Positions 33,682 to 45,596 are shown, numbered from the stretch's first letter. The stretch is DNA of 64,000 nt from Spiroplasma endosymbiont of Nebria brevicollis (GCF_964030895.1 NZ_OZ034986.1:248001-312000); one strand, 5' to 3'. The notes: generated by a model not told the origin, from the letters alone. A program made the numbers and translations.

Positions 33682-33693
33682 AAAGAGGATAAA

Positions 33694-35015
33694 ATGGCAA
33701 TTCCACAAATACCTAAAGCATTTATTATTGGTGATAATACACCTACTGAAAATGCTGTTTTAAGTGTACTTGAAGCACAAGTTCGTGGTGAGTTAACTGC
33801 TGAAATAAGTACTTTATTTATGAGAAATACTGTTACTGCTGACCAAAAATAGCAAATATTAGTGGTGTCGCAATGGCAATATATAGAGCAACAGTTCGTG
33901 TATTATGAGGTTCAACATGAGATGAATTTACTGGTACTAAAAGACAAAAAGGAACAGTTAAAACAACAACATTAATTATTGATAAAGAATTAAAAATTGA
34001 TTTTAATATTCCAGAATTTGATATTGAAAGATTTATGACTTCACCAGCAAATGTAGCAACTCAAATTGTTTCAAATTGAACAAGTTCATTTATGAGAAAT
34101 TTAAGAGAAAATTTTGAATTAATATTTTTACAAGGTACCAAAGATTATGCAATTGCTAAATCATTAGTATTACCTTTAAATTTAAATAATATGACTAAAG
34201 AACAAGCATTAAATGCTTATTATATAATTGGAGAAAGAAATAATAAATTAATTAAAAAAGTAGATGATATTACGGTTGGTATTAGTAAAGCAGATTTAAC
34301 TGGTGCTTGTGGTATTTATAGTAGTTTTAATTTGGCAAAAGCATTTACATTATTAAATTATGGTCAAATTGCTGCAAATACTTTAGCAACTGGTAAAAGA
34401 TATACAAATCAAATTATGGGTATGGAATTTTATGAAAGTTTTTATTTAGAACAAGATTTTATTCATGATACAGTTTCTGGTATGCATTTAGAAAAAGATT
34501 ATAATTTATTAAATTTATTTGGTGTAGTTTATAACAGATATATGTGAGGTATGCCTATTTCATTTACAAAAGTAAGAAATAAATTAGATAATGCAACAGA
34601 TAATATTCGTATTATTGGGAAAGCATTATATGCATTACCAAGTGCAATTAGACCAGATTTAATGTATATTATTCAAGAAAAAATGCCAACAATTGATGAA
34701 ATTAAAACAGCAAGAGCAAAAAATTATAAAACAGACCCAACTAATGTTAATGCTACTTATCAATCAACAGATTATGATAATATGAATATTTTAGATTTAC
34801 AAAATATAATTTATTATAAAGATTTAGGAAAAATTACTATTGCTAGTGATAATCCTACTAGTGATGAATTAGATATAGCAATAGTAAAAATAGGTAATGT
34901 TGGATTTGAACCTAAAAAAGCAACATATACTAATATTACTAATACAAGTGCAACTATGACTGGTGATAATAAAGAATATTATGGAACAGCTAAATTAACA
35001 TTTACTAAGGCTTAA
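33694..35015 (+). pseudogene. Major capsid protein candidate, one frameshift
   Basis: ATG 33694 with GAAAGAGG leader starts MAIPQIPKAFIIGDNTPTEN and reaches TAG at 33850 after 52 codons. The protein plainly continues in the next frame (IANISGVAMAIYRATVRVLW) to 35013-35015, passing a TGA Trp in YMWGMPISFTK. One missing A in the AAAAA run near 33845-33849 explains the break. The reconstructed length is about 440 residues, similar to short-tailed phage capsid proteins. It sits directly behind the scaffold candidate and is the largest protein of the head cluster. No direct family motif is recognised, so the capsid call is by position and size. Confidence 0.6.
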
Positions 35016-35018
35016 ATT

Positions 35019-35291
35019 ATGGAATTTATATATAAATATTTTAATGATAAATCACATATTATTATAAATTCCCTAAAACCAGAAGATTTAAATAGTTCAC
35101 AAGATATATTAGCAATATTACTTTATGAATTTCCAACATTAAATCCAAATTATATAAGAGTAAGTAATGTACATGATAATTTTGCTGTATGTGTTGGAGA
35201 TAATGTTAATTTAAAAGGTAAAGTATTAATTCAAATTAAAAAATCTACTAAATTATTAAAAGGAGAAAATAAACATGCCACAACATGCTGA
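35019..35291 (+). CDS. Small phage protein, 90 aa
   Basis: MEFIYKYFNDKSHIIINSLK starts a protein with mixed strands and helices and no membrane segment. It follows the capsid gene by three bases and overlaps the next gene start at 35275. Position suggests a head-completion or adaptor role. No family is recognised. Confidence 0.55.
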   Translation: MEFIYKYFNDKSHIIINSLKPEDLNSSQDILAILLYEFPTLNPNYIRVSNVHDNFAVCVGDNVNLKGKVLIQIKKSTKLLKGENKHATTC

Positions 35292-36116
35292 AACTATACC
35301 ATTGAGTAACTATACTTTAATAAAATTAATAAGAACAGGTATAATCCAATTTTAGCAATGATTGGAACCAGTGCTTATTATGGTCAATTAATAGGTAATC
35401 CAGTGTTAGGTTCAATTAATAGTTTATTATTTGGTAAAAAATTAGGTTTAGATATATGAAATTTAAATCAAAGACCTTCTTCTAAAACTAAATTTATTAA
35501 TAGTAGTAAAAAAATATTATTAGGTTTAGGAACAATTAGTTTAGCAAATTATAGTAAGTTTTTAAATACTGTTATTACACCAATAGAATCTACTACAACA
35601 ATTAATCCAATAACAAGTACTATATCTCCTATAACTACTACAAGTACAACATCAACAACTGTTAATCCATTTCCAGATAATTTATTTAATAATAATTCTA
35701 ATAATTTAATGGATTGAGATACTTATATTTCATTAAATGCTTATGGTATTTCAAATCTTATTAGTGGAATTACTGAATTAATACCTAATAGATTTGAACC
35801 AATAAGAAAAATAGCAAATATGGGTACTGGTGGGTGTTTAATTAGTAGTGGTGTAGCAATGGGTATTAATAATGATTTTAATAATGCTTCTGCTATTCCT
35901 ACAATAATAGCGGGTGCTAGTGAAATTATACATAATTTATTACCAATGAAAACAAATCATGATAGAGAAATGCAAGAAACTTCATTTATTGATAATGAAA
36001 CTCAACCAATAATATCAGATGATAATAATTTTGATTGAGATAACTATGAAACAAGAGATACTATTAATGATTATGACCCTAATATTCAACGTAGTAATAG
36101 TTTATTTACTTTATAA
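35275..36116 (+). pseudogene. Phage copy of the virion-type membrane protein shared with the plectrovirus
   Basis: ATG 35275 (AAGGAG leader) starts MPQHAETIPLSNYTLIKLIR and stops at 35353-35355. The homologous protein continues in the next frame (LAMIGTSAYYGQLIGNPVLG) to TAA 36114-36116, about 280 residues after repair of one indel near 35340. It shares the blocks NQRPSSKTKFINSSKKILLG, SISLN-type core, TGGCLISSGVAMGINNDFN and PTIIAGASEII with the plectrovirus gene at 21521-22387. It differs in the linker, which here is a Thr/Ser/Ile-rich tract around 35590-35690. Gene exchange between unrelated virus types is the most direct reading. Confidence 0.75.
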
Positions 36117-36746
36117 TGTTACCTTTAATTATTAGATTAATATATTCTGCATTAGCTAGTGATGATATTCGAGTATTAATTGTTAGTTTATTAAAAAATT
36201 ATAGTAAAGATAATGGATTAAAATCAGTGTTAGATAGTGAAAATGTTTCTATTGAAGAATTAAATCAACCTTATTCAGTTTTTAATCCTAATATTGCTAA
36301 AAAATTATTATCTATTTTAAAACCTAATGAATTAACTATTTTAAAAACTGAATTAGATAAATTATTTGTTAATCCAATTAAAAAAGTTAATAATTTATTT
36401 AAATAATAAAGATGTAAAAGAAACTGATAATAAAGATGATAAAGGTTGAGTAATATTATCTAGTTCATGATTAAAAAAAGGTTTATTTTATAAATCTAAT
36501 AAATCACTTAAATTAGGATTATTACAAGTTTTAATACAATCTGATACATATAAAAATAAACGTTGATATGGTCCATATACTTATCCTAATGTAAATGAAG
36601 AGACTTGAGAATTAATGAAAGTTCAAAAAGGTAAAAATGGTAGTGGTGCTGGAACAATATTTTGAAGATATTTTTTAAGGGGTTTTTTACCTTCACAAAT
36701 ACGTAAATATGTTAAGAAACAACTTAAAGAAGAGGAAAGGTATTAG
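36116..36746 (+). pseudogene. Frameshifted phage protein with possible KTSC-like C-terminus
   Basis: ATG 36116 overlaps the previous stop. The first frame (MLPLIIRLIYSALASDDIRV, 96 codons) ends at 36404-36406. The next frame continues as NNKDVKETDNKDDKGWVILS to TAG 36744-36746, with no start codon of its own nearby. One indel at the AAATAATAA site (36401-36409) joins them into about 210 residues. The second part (YGPYTYPNVNEETWELMKVQ, then GAGTIFWRYFLRGFLPSQI) recalls KTSC domains of phages, but the match is loose. A head or tail joining role is possible. Confidence 0.5.
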
Positions 36747-37002
36747 TAAAGGTAAACAACGCTATAATGTGCTTAAATCAACTAATATTAATGTATTAAA
36801 AACAACTGCATTTATTAATAGATTAGAACGTGGATTTTTTAAACTTAAAGAATTTAAAACTTTACCAAAAACTGAATTAGGTAGTAGAGCATGAAGAGTA
36901 GAAAGAAAAGAATATTTAAATTTTCATAAAACAAGTAGTACTACTAAAAATATAGGTATTTCTATTTATAAAAATAAAAGTAAATATAAAACATGAAAGT
37001 AG
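36709..37002 (+). CDS. Basic phage protein, 97 aa
   Basis: The frame runs from ATG 36709 to TAG 37000-37002, with TGA codons as Trp. It overlaps the end of the previous gene. The product is strongly basic (NNLKKRKGISKGKQRYNVLK, YKNKSKYKTWK), so it could bind DNA or the packaged genome. No clear ribosome-binding site is seen; translation may be coupled. The family is unknown. Confidence 0.5.
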
Positions 37003-37010
37003 GTGATTAT

Positions 37011-37526
37011 ATGGATATAGATTTAACAAAACCTATTAAACCAATTGGTATATGAAATACTATTAATCCAATATCAAAAGATAATAAAGAATATAAAAAA
37101 TTAAATAAAATTTGATTTAATAAAAATAGTACTCATATAGATAAAATCAAAATATTAATATCTAATATTTTAAAAATAACTAGTCATATTATTGGTATAT
37201 TAATAACATTATTTTTTACAATAACACCATGATTACTACCTAAAATACCAATAGAAATGGGAATTGGAAGTTATACAACTCAATATAATTTTACTTGACC
37301 TGACCATTTGGTTTTAACTTTATTTCCAATGTTTAGTCATATAGGATTAAATCTAGCAACTAAATTAGGTAATTATGGAAAATTACTTAAATTTGGATTA
37401 ATAATAATTCCAATTATTATTACAAGTCCTTATTTAATTTATCAATATCAACAAATTAAAAAACATAAAAAAGAATGTATTTTATGTAAAAATCATTCAA
37501 ATAAAATTCAAATAGAAAAGGTGTAA
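37011..37526 (+). CDS. Phage membrane protein with C-terminal CXXC, 171 aa
   Basis: ATG 37011 has a GTAGGTGAT leader. After a polar start the protein has a hydrophobic segment (about residues 45-80), an outer loop, and further hydrophobic segments (about 95-115 and 120-143). The tail carries KKECILCKNHSNK. It is intact under code 4. A membrane topology and a terminal CXXC are also found in the 77-aa plectrovirus protein at 21161. It could take part in infection, exit or immunity. Confidence 0.6.
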
Positions 37527-37532
37527 TAAAAA

Positions 37533-37874
37533 ATGAATTTAACAGTATATTTATTAAGTGGAATTATAGGAGGAGCAGTTACTAGTGGTGTTATTATTAC
37601 TTTTGTATTATCTATTATTTCAAAAAAAATTAAAAAAAATAAACAAGATATAGTTGCTAAAGAACTTAAAATTAATAAATTAATTGAATATATTATTTTA
37701 AATATTAAACAATTAAATGATAGATTACAATTAACAGAAACTCCTATTGCACAAAAATTAGATGCTTTTGATGTTGATGAAAAAGATTTTGAAGATTTTA
37801 TTATTGCTCAAAAAGCAAAACGTCAAGAATTAACAAATAAAGATAAGAAAAAAGTAACTAAAATTAAAATTTAA
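37533..37874 (+). CDS. Phage single-pass membrane protein with coiled tail, 113 aa
   Basis: MNLTVYLLSGIIGGAVTSGV begins a long N-terminal hydrophobic helix with an out-facing N-terminus. It is followed by a basic stretch and a helical, charged tail (INKLIEYIILNIKQLNDRLQ). The small size, single helix and basic anchor resemble class III holin-like or spanin-like proteins, but in a wall-less host no lysis cassette is expected. The role is uncertain. Confidence 0.55.
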   Translation: MNLTVYLLSGIIGGAVTSGVIITFVLSIISKKIKKNKQDIVAKELKINKLIEYIILNIKQLNDRLQLTETPIAQKLDAFDVDEKDFEDFIIAQKAKRQELTNKDKKKVTKIKI

Positions 37875-37915
37875 AGGGTTTAAATACCCTTTATTTTTAC
37901 ATTAAGGAGTAAATT

Positions 37916-39573
37916 ATGGCAATTATAAAGACCCAATATTATTTATTACAGTTGAAGAATTTAAATTATCAAAATATTTTAATGAATTATTTTTTGATAA
38001 AGTAACTACTCCAGATAATGAAATTTGATTTGCAATATCTGTAGCTAGTAGTAATATTGATTATTTAAGTGGTTTTACTATTAGTAAAAAATGACCAGAA
38101 ATAACACCAACAGATTTTACAGATAATGTTCAAACAGCAACTACTAATTATGTTAGATTTTTATTAACTAAAGATGTAGATTATTTACGTGGTCAAGGTT
38201 CAATTAGTCAAGGTGGATTAACTTATAGTGAAACTAATCCAGATGACCCTTATTTTATCCCACCCGAAGTATTTAATTATTTAAGAAAAATTAAAGAATA
38301 TCCAAATATTAAAGGTTTTAATTTAAAAGGAATAGAACCACAAAAAAATAATTATTTTAATAAATTTATTTCAAATTGTGGAGAAGATAGTCCATTAAAT
38401 GCATATATACCATATACTAATATAAAATCATTAGATATTAGAACTAAAATTACTATTACTAATACACAAAATATGTTAAGACCAGTTGTTAATATTGATA
38501 CTAGAGGTATTAATACAAGTACTACAGTACCTGAATTTAAAAGTCCAAAAAAAACTATTAATATTAAATATGATAAAGAAACTCATATAGTTAATAGTGA
38601 TGTTAGTGATAAAGTAATTTATTTTGATGACCTTGATGATAAAAAAAATGCTATTGAAATTTTAAAACATACTTTAGTACCTAATTTTATATATAAATGA
38701 GTTGCTTATAAAAATTTTAATCCGTTTACAGAAGATTACTCAAGTTATTTAAATGGAACTTTAATTCCAAAAAAATATGCAGATGATAAATTATTATTAA
38801 AACAAGATAAATTAATTGCAGGTACTAATATAACTATTAAAGATAATATTATTAGTGCTACTGGTGGTAGTGAACCACCAGATTTAACTGATTATTATAA
38901 AAAAGAAGAAACTAATAATTTATTAGATAAAAAAGAAAGTATTGAAAATCATAATAATGATATAAAATCAGTAAAATTAAAAATTAGTCAACTTCATACT
39001 GAAGTAACTAATAATATGAATATTATAGTTTTAAAACAAAATATTAAAGATGATAATTTACAAACTACTGATAAAACTATTACTGGTGCTATTAATGAAT
39101 TAAATAAAAGAACTAAACCTTTAAAACTTAAATCAAGTAGTTTAGAAACTAATGAAATAGAAGAAAATTATTGAGATATTGAATTTAAAAATAATCCAAA
39201 TCCTACTCCGAGAATTCCAAAATGAAAAAAAGTAGGAAAATTAATAAAAAATAACACACAAATAGAATATGAATTAAAACCTAATAAAAAATATAAATTA
39301 ACTTATAATAATGTAAGTAATCTTGAACCTTATTATAGTTATGCTCCAAAATTAGAAATTATATTTACACCACAATTATTACCAGACCAAGTACCACTTA
39401 CTCCAAAAATATGTCATCTTTTTGGAAGTGTTAAAGAAAATTATGGAATTACTGGTGCAATTTATTTAAATAGTATTCCAGTTGGTACACGAGAAAGAAA
39501 AATTGTTTGTGTTACTATAATTGATTTATATAATTCATCTGGTTTATATTTACTAGAAGAATTACAGGAATAA
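37916..39573 (+). pseudogene. Tail-fibre/receptor-binding protein candidate with a start-proximal frameshift
   Basis: ATG 37916 follows TTAAGGAG, but its frame stops after 29 codons. The real protein follows from codon 3 in another frame (NYKDPILFITVEEFKLSKYF) to TAA 39571-39573. A single missing A in GCAAT near 37919-37923 explains it. The reconstructed length is about 552 residues. The C-terminal half has fibre-type features: a coiled stretch (YYKKEETNNLLDKKESIENH), then LQTTDKTITGAINELNKRT, a motif common in phage tail fibres, and a beta-rich end. It would mediate attachment to the spiroplasma membrane. Confidence 0.65.
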
Positions 39574-39577
39574 TATT

Positions 39578-41049
39578 ATGAATAAAGAATTTACTTATTT
39601 AAATGAAATTAGTTATTGATTATTAAATAAAAGTGATTTTACTCATAGTGAATATAATCTTAGTGGTAGTAGATATTCTAGTAAAACATATAGTATAGCA
39701 GAAGAATTAGCAATATTAATAGTTATATCAATTAAAGTACAAAAATCAATTGCTATTTATGCATTTAGAAAATTAAATAAAGATATTAATGATTTAGTAA
39801 AAGAAATATATAATGCTTTAATAATAATTGGATTGAATGATTATAAAGACTTTACTTTAAAATACCCTAATAAGCAAGCAGACTTTCGTTTTAAAGGTTT
39901 TAAATCATTTATTAGGGTAATGTGGGTGTATATAGTAATTCAAATGATAGAATACCTTTAAAAGGTCTTTCTCGTAGTGAAATAAAAGGTTTTGATTTAG
40001 CAATTGAATGATGTGAAGAAGCAAATGAATTTAGTCAACAAGAATTTCAAGCAATAACATTTGCATTAGGTAATGCTAAAAAAAGAATAAAAATAAAAAG
40101 TTGTAATCCAGATAATATTTATCAATATTATATTGAATATATGAATAAAATTGTACCTTTTAATTTAGAAATAATGAAAGAAAAAAATGAACAAATTAAA
40201 TCAATATTTGATAATAATATTTTTAAATTATTTCATTATAGTAATTGAAAAGTAAATGCTCATAATCTTACATTAGATATGATTAATGATTTAGAAGAAT
40301 TAAAAGTATTAGATCCAATTAAAGCACAAAGTTGATATTATGGTGTACCAAGTATTTTACAAGGTGCTATTTTTGCTAGATATTTAGATAAAGTTAATAC
40401 TAAATTAGATTTTCAAGTACAAAGATTAACTGGTGGTTTAGATATAGGTATGGCAACAAGTCCAAGTGGTCATCCTACATCTGCTTCATTATGATTTATT
40501 GGTGAAAATGATAATGGTAGAAGAGCACATAAAGAAAGTGAATTTTATCATAGTAATGTTACTATGCAATATAAAGATACTGATACTTTAGCAAATGATA
40601 TTATTAATTATTATATTAATGAAAGTAAACGTTATATAGCAATGTTATTTGGTTTTACTTGTTATGTTGATTATGGTAATGGTGGGTTAGTATTTATTGA
40701 TGTTTTAAAAAGTTGAGTTAAAAAACGTAATATAACATGATTAAAATTTATAGCAGTAGATAAATCAATTTTATATTTAAATGATAGAATTGATTTTACA
40801 ACAATTTGTATGCTTAAAAATATTATTAGTTTTAATTGAGAAAGATGTCCAGAAACTAAAAGACAATATAGTTTAATGCAATGATTAGATAAAAAGAAAT
40901 TAGATACTAATAATAGTCCGAAAATGTTAGATTTACATGATGATACTTGAGATAGTGATATGTATGCATTAATGCATGAAATGAAATGATTAATTAATGG
41001 TATTAATAATAAATTATTAATTAATAAAAATAATTTTGGTGGTGATTAA
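39578..41049 (+). pseudogene. terL: Large terminase (DNA-packaging ATPase/nuclease), one frameshift
   Basis: ATG 39578 starts MNKEFTYLNEISYWLLNKSD. The Walker A-like loop LSGSRYSSKTYSIAEE is near residue 29. The first frame ends about residue 127, and the protein continues as NVGVYSNSNDRIPLKGLSRS, then FDLAIEWCEEANEFSQQEFQ, the Walker B/DE region of phage terminases. The C-terminal nuclease-like part has GGLDIGMATS, a YVDYGNGG block and LDLHDDTWDSDMYALMHEM with acidic residues. One indel near 39915 breaks it. The reconstructed length is about 489 residues. TerL pumps DNA through the portal encoded next. This is the strongest marker of a tailed dsDNA phage here. Confidence 0.8.
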
Positions 41050-41050
41050 T

Positions 41051-42406
41051 ATGATAAATACAATGGAATATTTAAGTTGTGATAAAAAAGATTGATATAT
41101 TGATATACCAATGATTATTGCTCAAAAATCAACTAAATTATGATTAGGTAAAGTAATTTTATTTAATTCAAGTAAAAAAGAAATATTAGATTATCTTAAT
41201 GAAATGAATTTAAAAGATAAATGATTAGAAAAATTTTATAAATTTGGTTTACAAAATTCACTAATGGGTAAAGTATTTATTATGATTATAATTAATGAAG
41301 ATAATAGTAAATCCCTTAAAATATTACCTAATAGTTTTTGTGGTAGAGTTGCTAAATATAATGAACAAGAACAATCAGCAGAATTTTATTTTATTAATGA
41401 ACAAGCTGATAGTGCTACTTTAACTTGAGTAATAATACAAAATGGAAAAGTTAAATATGAAACATATAAAGATAATAATAAAGATATTATTTTAGGTTCT
41501 ACAAGAACTAAATTAAAACCAAATATAATACCATTAAAAACTTATGAAATTAAAAATTCATTTAATTATATTCCTATTTTTGAAATAACTAATTTACCAA
41601 TTATTAATTTATATGGTAATACAACTACTTTAAATGCATATCCAGATTGTACAGCAGTATGAGATTTAATATGAGATTTAAATCAAGTTATTAAGAAAAA
41701 AAGATTAGAAAGAGAATTTAATGTTACTACTTTATTTGCTGTATTAGATAATGAAACAGTTAAAGAAATGCAAGAAAATGGTAATATTATTGAAAATCCT
41801 AAAAAAGATATGATAGTTAATGTTGGTAGTGCTAGATATGATAAAAATGGTAATGGTAGTATGCAAATTATACAAGATGACCCAAAATTTAGTGAATATT
41901 GATTAGATTATAATGGTACTGCTAAAGCAATATTTAATGGTTCTGGTTATGATTATGATGAACATGGTAATGATGTTTATACTAATAAAACACAAAGTAT
42001 GTTTAATAATAAATTTGATATGGAAACAACAGAAATTAAAATAGCATTTTATAGTGCTTATTTTTATCGTATATTTGATTTACTTCTTATTAGTGAAAAT
42101 TTATGAAATGGTATTGGTGAAAGACCTTATTCATTTAAATTTATACCTATAGCAATGACTGACCAAATAGTACAAGACCAAATTATTAATTCAAGATTAA
42201 ATAATGGTACTATGACAGTAAGTGAAGCAATTGGTGAATATGATAATATTGACCAACTTATGGCAGAAAATAAATTAGAAAATATTATTATAGAAAATAA
42301 AAAATTAAATAAAGAATTAGGAGATAGTGAAAATGAGCAATCATCAACGAATTCAATTAATGAAACACGCACATCTAAATCTAAAGAGACAACAAGCAAT
42401 AATTAA
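41051..42406 (+). CDS. Portal protein, 451 aa
   Basis: The gene starts 1 base after the terminase stop and is intact under code 4. It has the layout of SPP1-like portals: an N-terminal IPMIIAQKSTKLWLGKVILF, a long central domain (NFIPIF-type NYIPIFEITNLPIINLYGN), a coiled helical region with AVWDLIWDLNQVIKKKRLER, and a C-terminal helix-rich tail (AIGEYDNIDQLMAENKLENI) ending in Ser/Thr-rich sequence. Portal rings form the DNA channel of the capsid and bind TerL. Assignment is by architecture and its place after terL. Confidence 0.7.
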
Positions 42407-43064
42407 ACGTTTAAGTCATTGAAAAATATTTCCATTTATAATTAATAATGGAGCAATACCTTTAACTGAAACTGGTTATAAACCTATTAATAGTAAAATT
42501 AGTGATTTTGGTCAATATGAATTAATACTTTCTGGTAATACTCCAGTTGTATGTATTTGAAAAAATAGTACTAAAATCTATCAAAAAAATAAAGGTATAA
42601 CAGACCCAACTACTCATAAAACTACTGGACAAGACCAATATTATACTAAACAATATAAAATTGGTGATTATTGAAATGCTTATTTAATTGATGATACAAG
42701 TGGTGTAGATTTTGGTGGTTTACCTAATAATCAATTATTTAAAACAATTTCTACAACAAGACAATATATATTAGTTATGTTTGAAGAACAAATTACAGTA
42801 GATGATTATTTACAATTTTTTTGTGTATTTAATGATAAAAATGAAAATATTGGTGGTAATACTGGTAAAAATCAAGATAGAAAATTATTATATATTTCAA
42901 ATGTAACTAATTATTATAGTCCTTATAATGGTGAATTTAGTATGCAAGTATTAACTTTTAGTTCAGTTAATGATAGAGCAGTAACAAGTGGTCAAAATAC
43001 GCTTGATTATGTACAATATGCAAGTCCAGGTAGTGGTTATGCTTTCCCCTACTATTCAAAATAG
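42333..43064 (+). CDS. Phage connector/tail protein candidate, 243 aa
   Basis: ATG 42333 has a TTAGGAGAT leader and overlaps the portal gene by 74 bases in another frame. The protein begins basic (MSNHQRIQLMKHAHLNLKRQ), then becomes Tyr/Asn/Ser-rich and beta-like (TTRQYILVMFEEQITVDDYL). It is intact under code 4. A gene directly behind the portal often encodes the lower collar or head completion protein. The family is not recognised. Confidence 0.6.
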
Positions 43065-43758
43065 TTTAGTAACGTTAAATCGTACTTTAATGCGTGATAT
43101 TGGAGTTAGATATAGTCATAGACAATCTTATGGTTTAGAATTATTATCTAGTTGTTATTATTATGGTAGACCTATAATACAAGGTCAAGCACCTAATCAA
43201 ATTAATAATAATGAAATATTTGAACAAAAAGTATTTGCTTCAAGAAGATTATTTATTGCTGGTAATAATGACCATTCAAGTACATCAGTTAAAAATAATG
43301 GTGGTTTATTAGCAGGTATTAATGATAAAATAACTACTAATAGTCATCCAGAAACTACATTTTATAATTTAATGGATGCAAAACCTACTGGATATCTTAA
43401 TTTTAAAAATTGAAAAGAATGATTATCAACTAGTTTAAATTTACAAGCAAATTTATTTGTTACAAAAGATTTTAAAGGTATGTTAGCATTTGATAAAACA
43501 AAAGCAACTAATAGTAATGGTACAGCAATTGGAGAAGCTAAATTCTTTTGAGATAGTGAATGAAATATTAATAATATCTCTGGTAATTATAATGTAGATA
43601 TGTCTAGTAATTTTAAATATAAAGACCCAGATACTAATTTAATTATTGGTTCACCAACTGTAGATTATTCAAAAATAAGTCAAAAATATATGAGTGCTAT
43701 ATTAAATTTTAATTCAGTAGTATTTAGTAGTTTAATACAAATAAATGCCTTATGATAG
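43039..43758 (+). CDS. Phage structural protein candidate, 239 aa
   Basis: The frame runs from ATG 43039 (CCAGGTAGTGG leader, 26-base overlap with the previous gene) to TAG 43756-43758, intact under code 4. The Asn/Tyr/Ser-rich sequence (RYSHRQSYGLELLSSCYYYG, PETTFYNLMDAKPTGYLNF) is typical of beta-rich virion proteins. An upstream in-frame ATG at 42988 would lengthen it but lacks a leader. It lies between the connector and knob candidates, so it is probably a tail or collar part. Confidence 0.6.
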
Positions 43759-45254
43759 TGTACAATGATTACCTTTTGCTTTAAGTGATATACCATTAAT
43801 TGGTAAATTATTAAATGTTTTAAGTTTAGGTATTCCAATTGGTTTTATTATTAATCAAAATAATCAACAATATAAAAAAAATGTTATATTTTAATGGTTT
43901 TATGTCAGCATTTTTTACAAATAATTTAGAAAATATTATTGGTAATGGTGGTTTAATTCCATTAAATGCTTTTGCTATTGGTAAATTATTAGGTGCTAAT
44001 GTTTCTACAACTGCTATGACTATGAAATTAACTGATAGAATATCAGTATATCCATGAGACCCTAAAACTGGTCATAAATTAAAAACAAAAGAACAAATAA
44101 GTACAGTTGATTTATCACAAAAGAAAAATAATAAAGTTTATATTTTAGCAGAAGATACTGAATTTTTAGATATAGCAAGTCCATTAACTAACTTAGATAC
44201 AGAAATGCAATGAAATCCAACAAGTAATGGTGTTAGTGATGGTTCTAATTATGCTTATATTATTGATACAATTGTAACTCAATCATTACATCAAGGTGAA
44301 GAAAGACATACATTTTATAGTGATAATCCATTTACTTATCAAGGTGATTATAATGAACTTTCAATAGCAAAATTTAGATATAAAAATAAAGGAGCATTAA
44401 CTAGTAATGCTTTTAATTGAACTACTTTATATAAATTAAATCATGATGAATATAAAGAAACTGAAGAAACTACATTTAGTTATCCAGCAAATATCTTACC
44501 ACCAAGTCCACAAAATATAGCAAAACCAATAATTATTAATCCAACTTTAAATATTGAAATGACAGCAAATAATATAGCACTAACAGATACAACAGATGTT
44601 CGTGAATACAAAAGTAATGATTATAATTGATGAATTAATAATAAAAATATTATAAATAATAAAACAATAGATTTAAAATCTTTATTAGACCCAACGTTAT
44701 TAATTAATACTTTTAATGATTTACAAAGATATTATAAAAGTATAACAATATATTATAGTTATAATATTGAAACTAAAGAAGAAATACACAACCTGCATGA
44801 TTTCTTACCAATTAATTTTTCTACAACAGAAAGTTTTAATCCTGCTAAAATAGAAGATACAAGCATTACTATTGATTTAAAAGATTTAATATTAAGAAAA
44901 AAGGAACCATTTAATGAAACATGAAAAGCTGATTGAAATAATGGAAAATTGGGAAATACTTTTGGATTTTCATTTGTTTATGGAGCAACAGATATGGATT
45001 ATAATTTTAGTACTTATGAATTTAAGTTATTAGAAACAAGATATTCAATTAATAATAAATTAACTAATAATTCAAATATTGGTATTAGTATAAAAGACAA
45101 TAATAGTTTAAATTGAACATTTTATTTACAAGGAACATTAGGAAAAATTGAAGGTGTAATTCAAGGAGAATATGTTAATACATATAGTTATGGTATGAGA
45201 TACATAACAAACATTAATGCAAGTATTTATAAAATTGTTTTAAATGCAAGATAA
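43745..45254 (+). pseudogene. Tail-knob/tail tip candidate with a poly-A frameshift
   Basis: ATG 43745 starts MPYDSVQWLPFALSDIPLIG, with a hydrophobic segment, and stops at 43892-43894. Across an eight-A run (43874-43881) the protein continues as MLYFNGFMSAFFTNNLENII to TAA 45252-45254, about 503 residues after repair of one A. The large second part is beta-rich (YPWDPKTGHKLKTKEQISTV, QWNPTSNGVSDGSNYAYI). The length and place at the end of the structural cluster fit a tail-knob or tip protein of short-tailed phages, such as the gp9-like proteins, but no motif proves it. Confidence 0.55.
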
Positions 45255-45287
45255 TTTGTTATAATATAATAAAAAAGGTGATAATAT

Positions 45288-45596
45288 ATGGTATATTATG
45301 TATTTTTAATAATTAAAATATTTGTTATTTTAATTATGTCCACTCCTATTATATTAGCAATTATTTTAACTGGTATAGAAAAATGTAAAAATAATAATCC
45401 TTTTGGTGTTTTAATTTTAACTATTGGTTTAAACATTATTGGTACTATAGTTGGATGTATTTTATTATATAAAAATCAATATCCAGAGTTTAGATTTTGA
45501 AAAAGTTTTTGAAATAAAATTAAAAAAATGTTTAAATGAAAAATTAAATTTAAAAGAAAACATAAAAAAAATATTATTCTCCCACAATCTAAATAA
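45288..45596 (+). CDS. Phage two-helix membrane protein (holin-like), 102 aa
   Basis: MVYYVFLIIKIFVILIMSTP starts two hydrophobic segments (residues 3-28 and 40-62), followed by a very basic tail (WKIKFKRKHKKNIILPQSK). It is the last late gene, with AAAGGTGAT leader and hairpins behind it. The topology fits a holin, which would let progeny leave or depolarise the wall-less host membrane. Intact under code 4. Confidence 0.6.
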
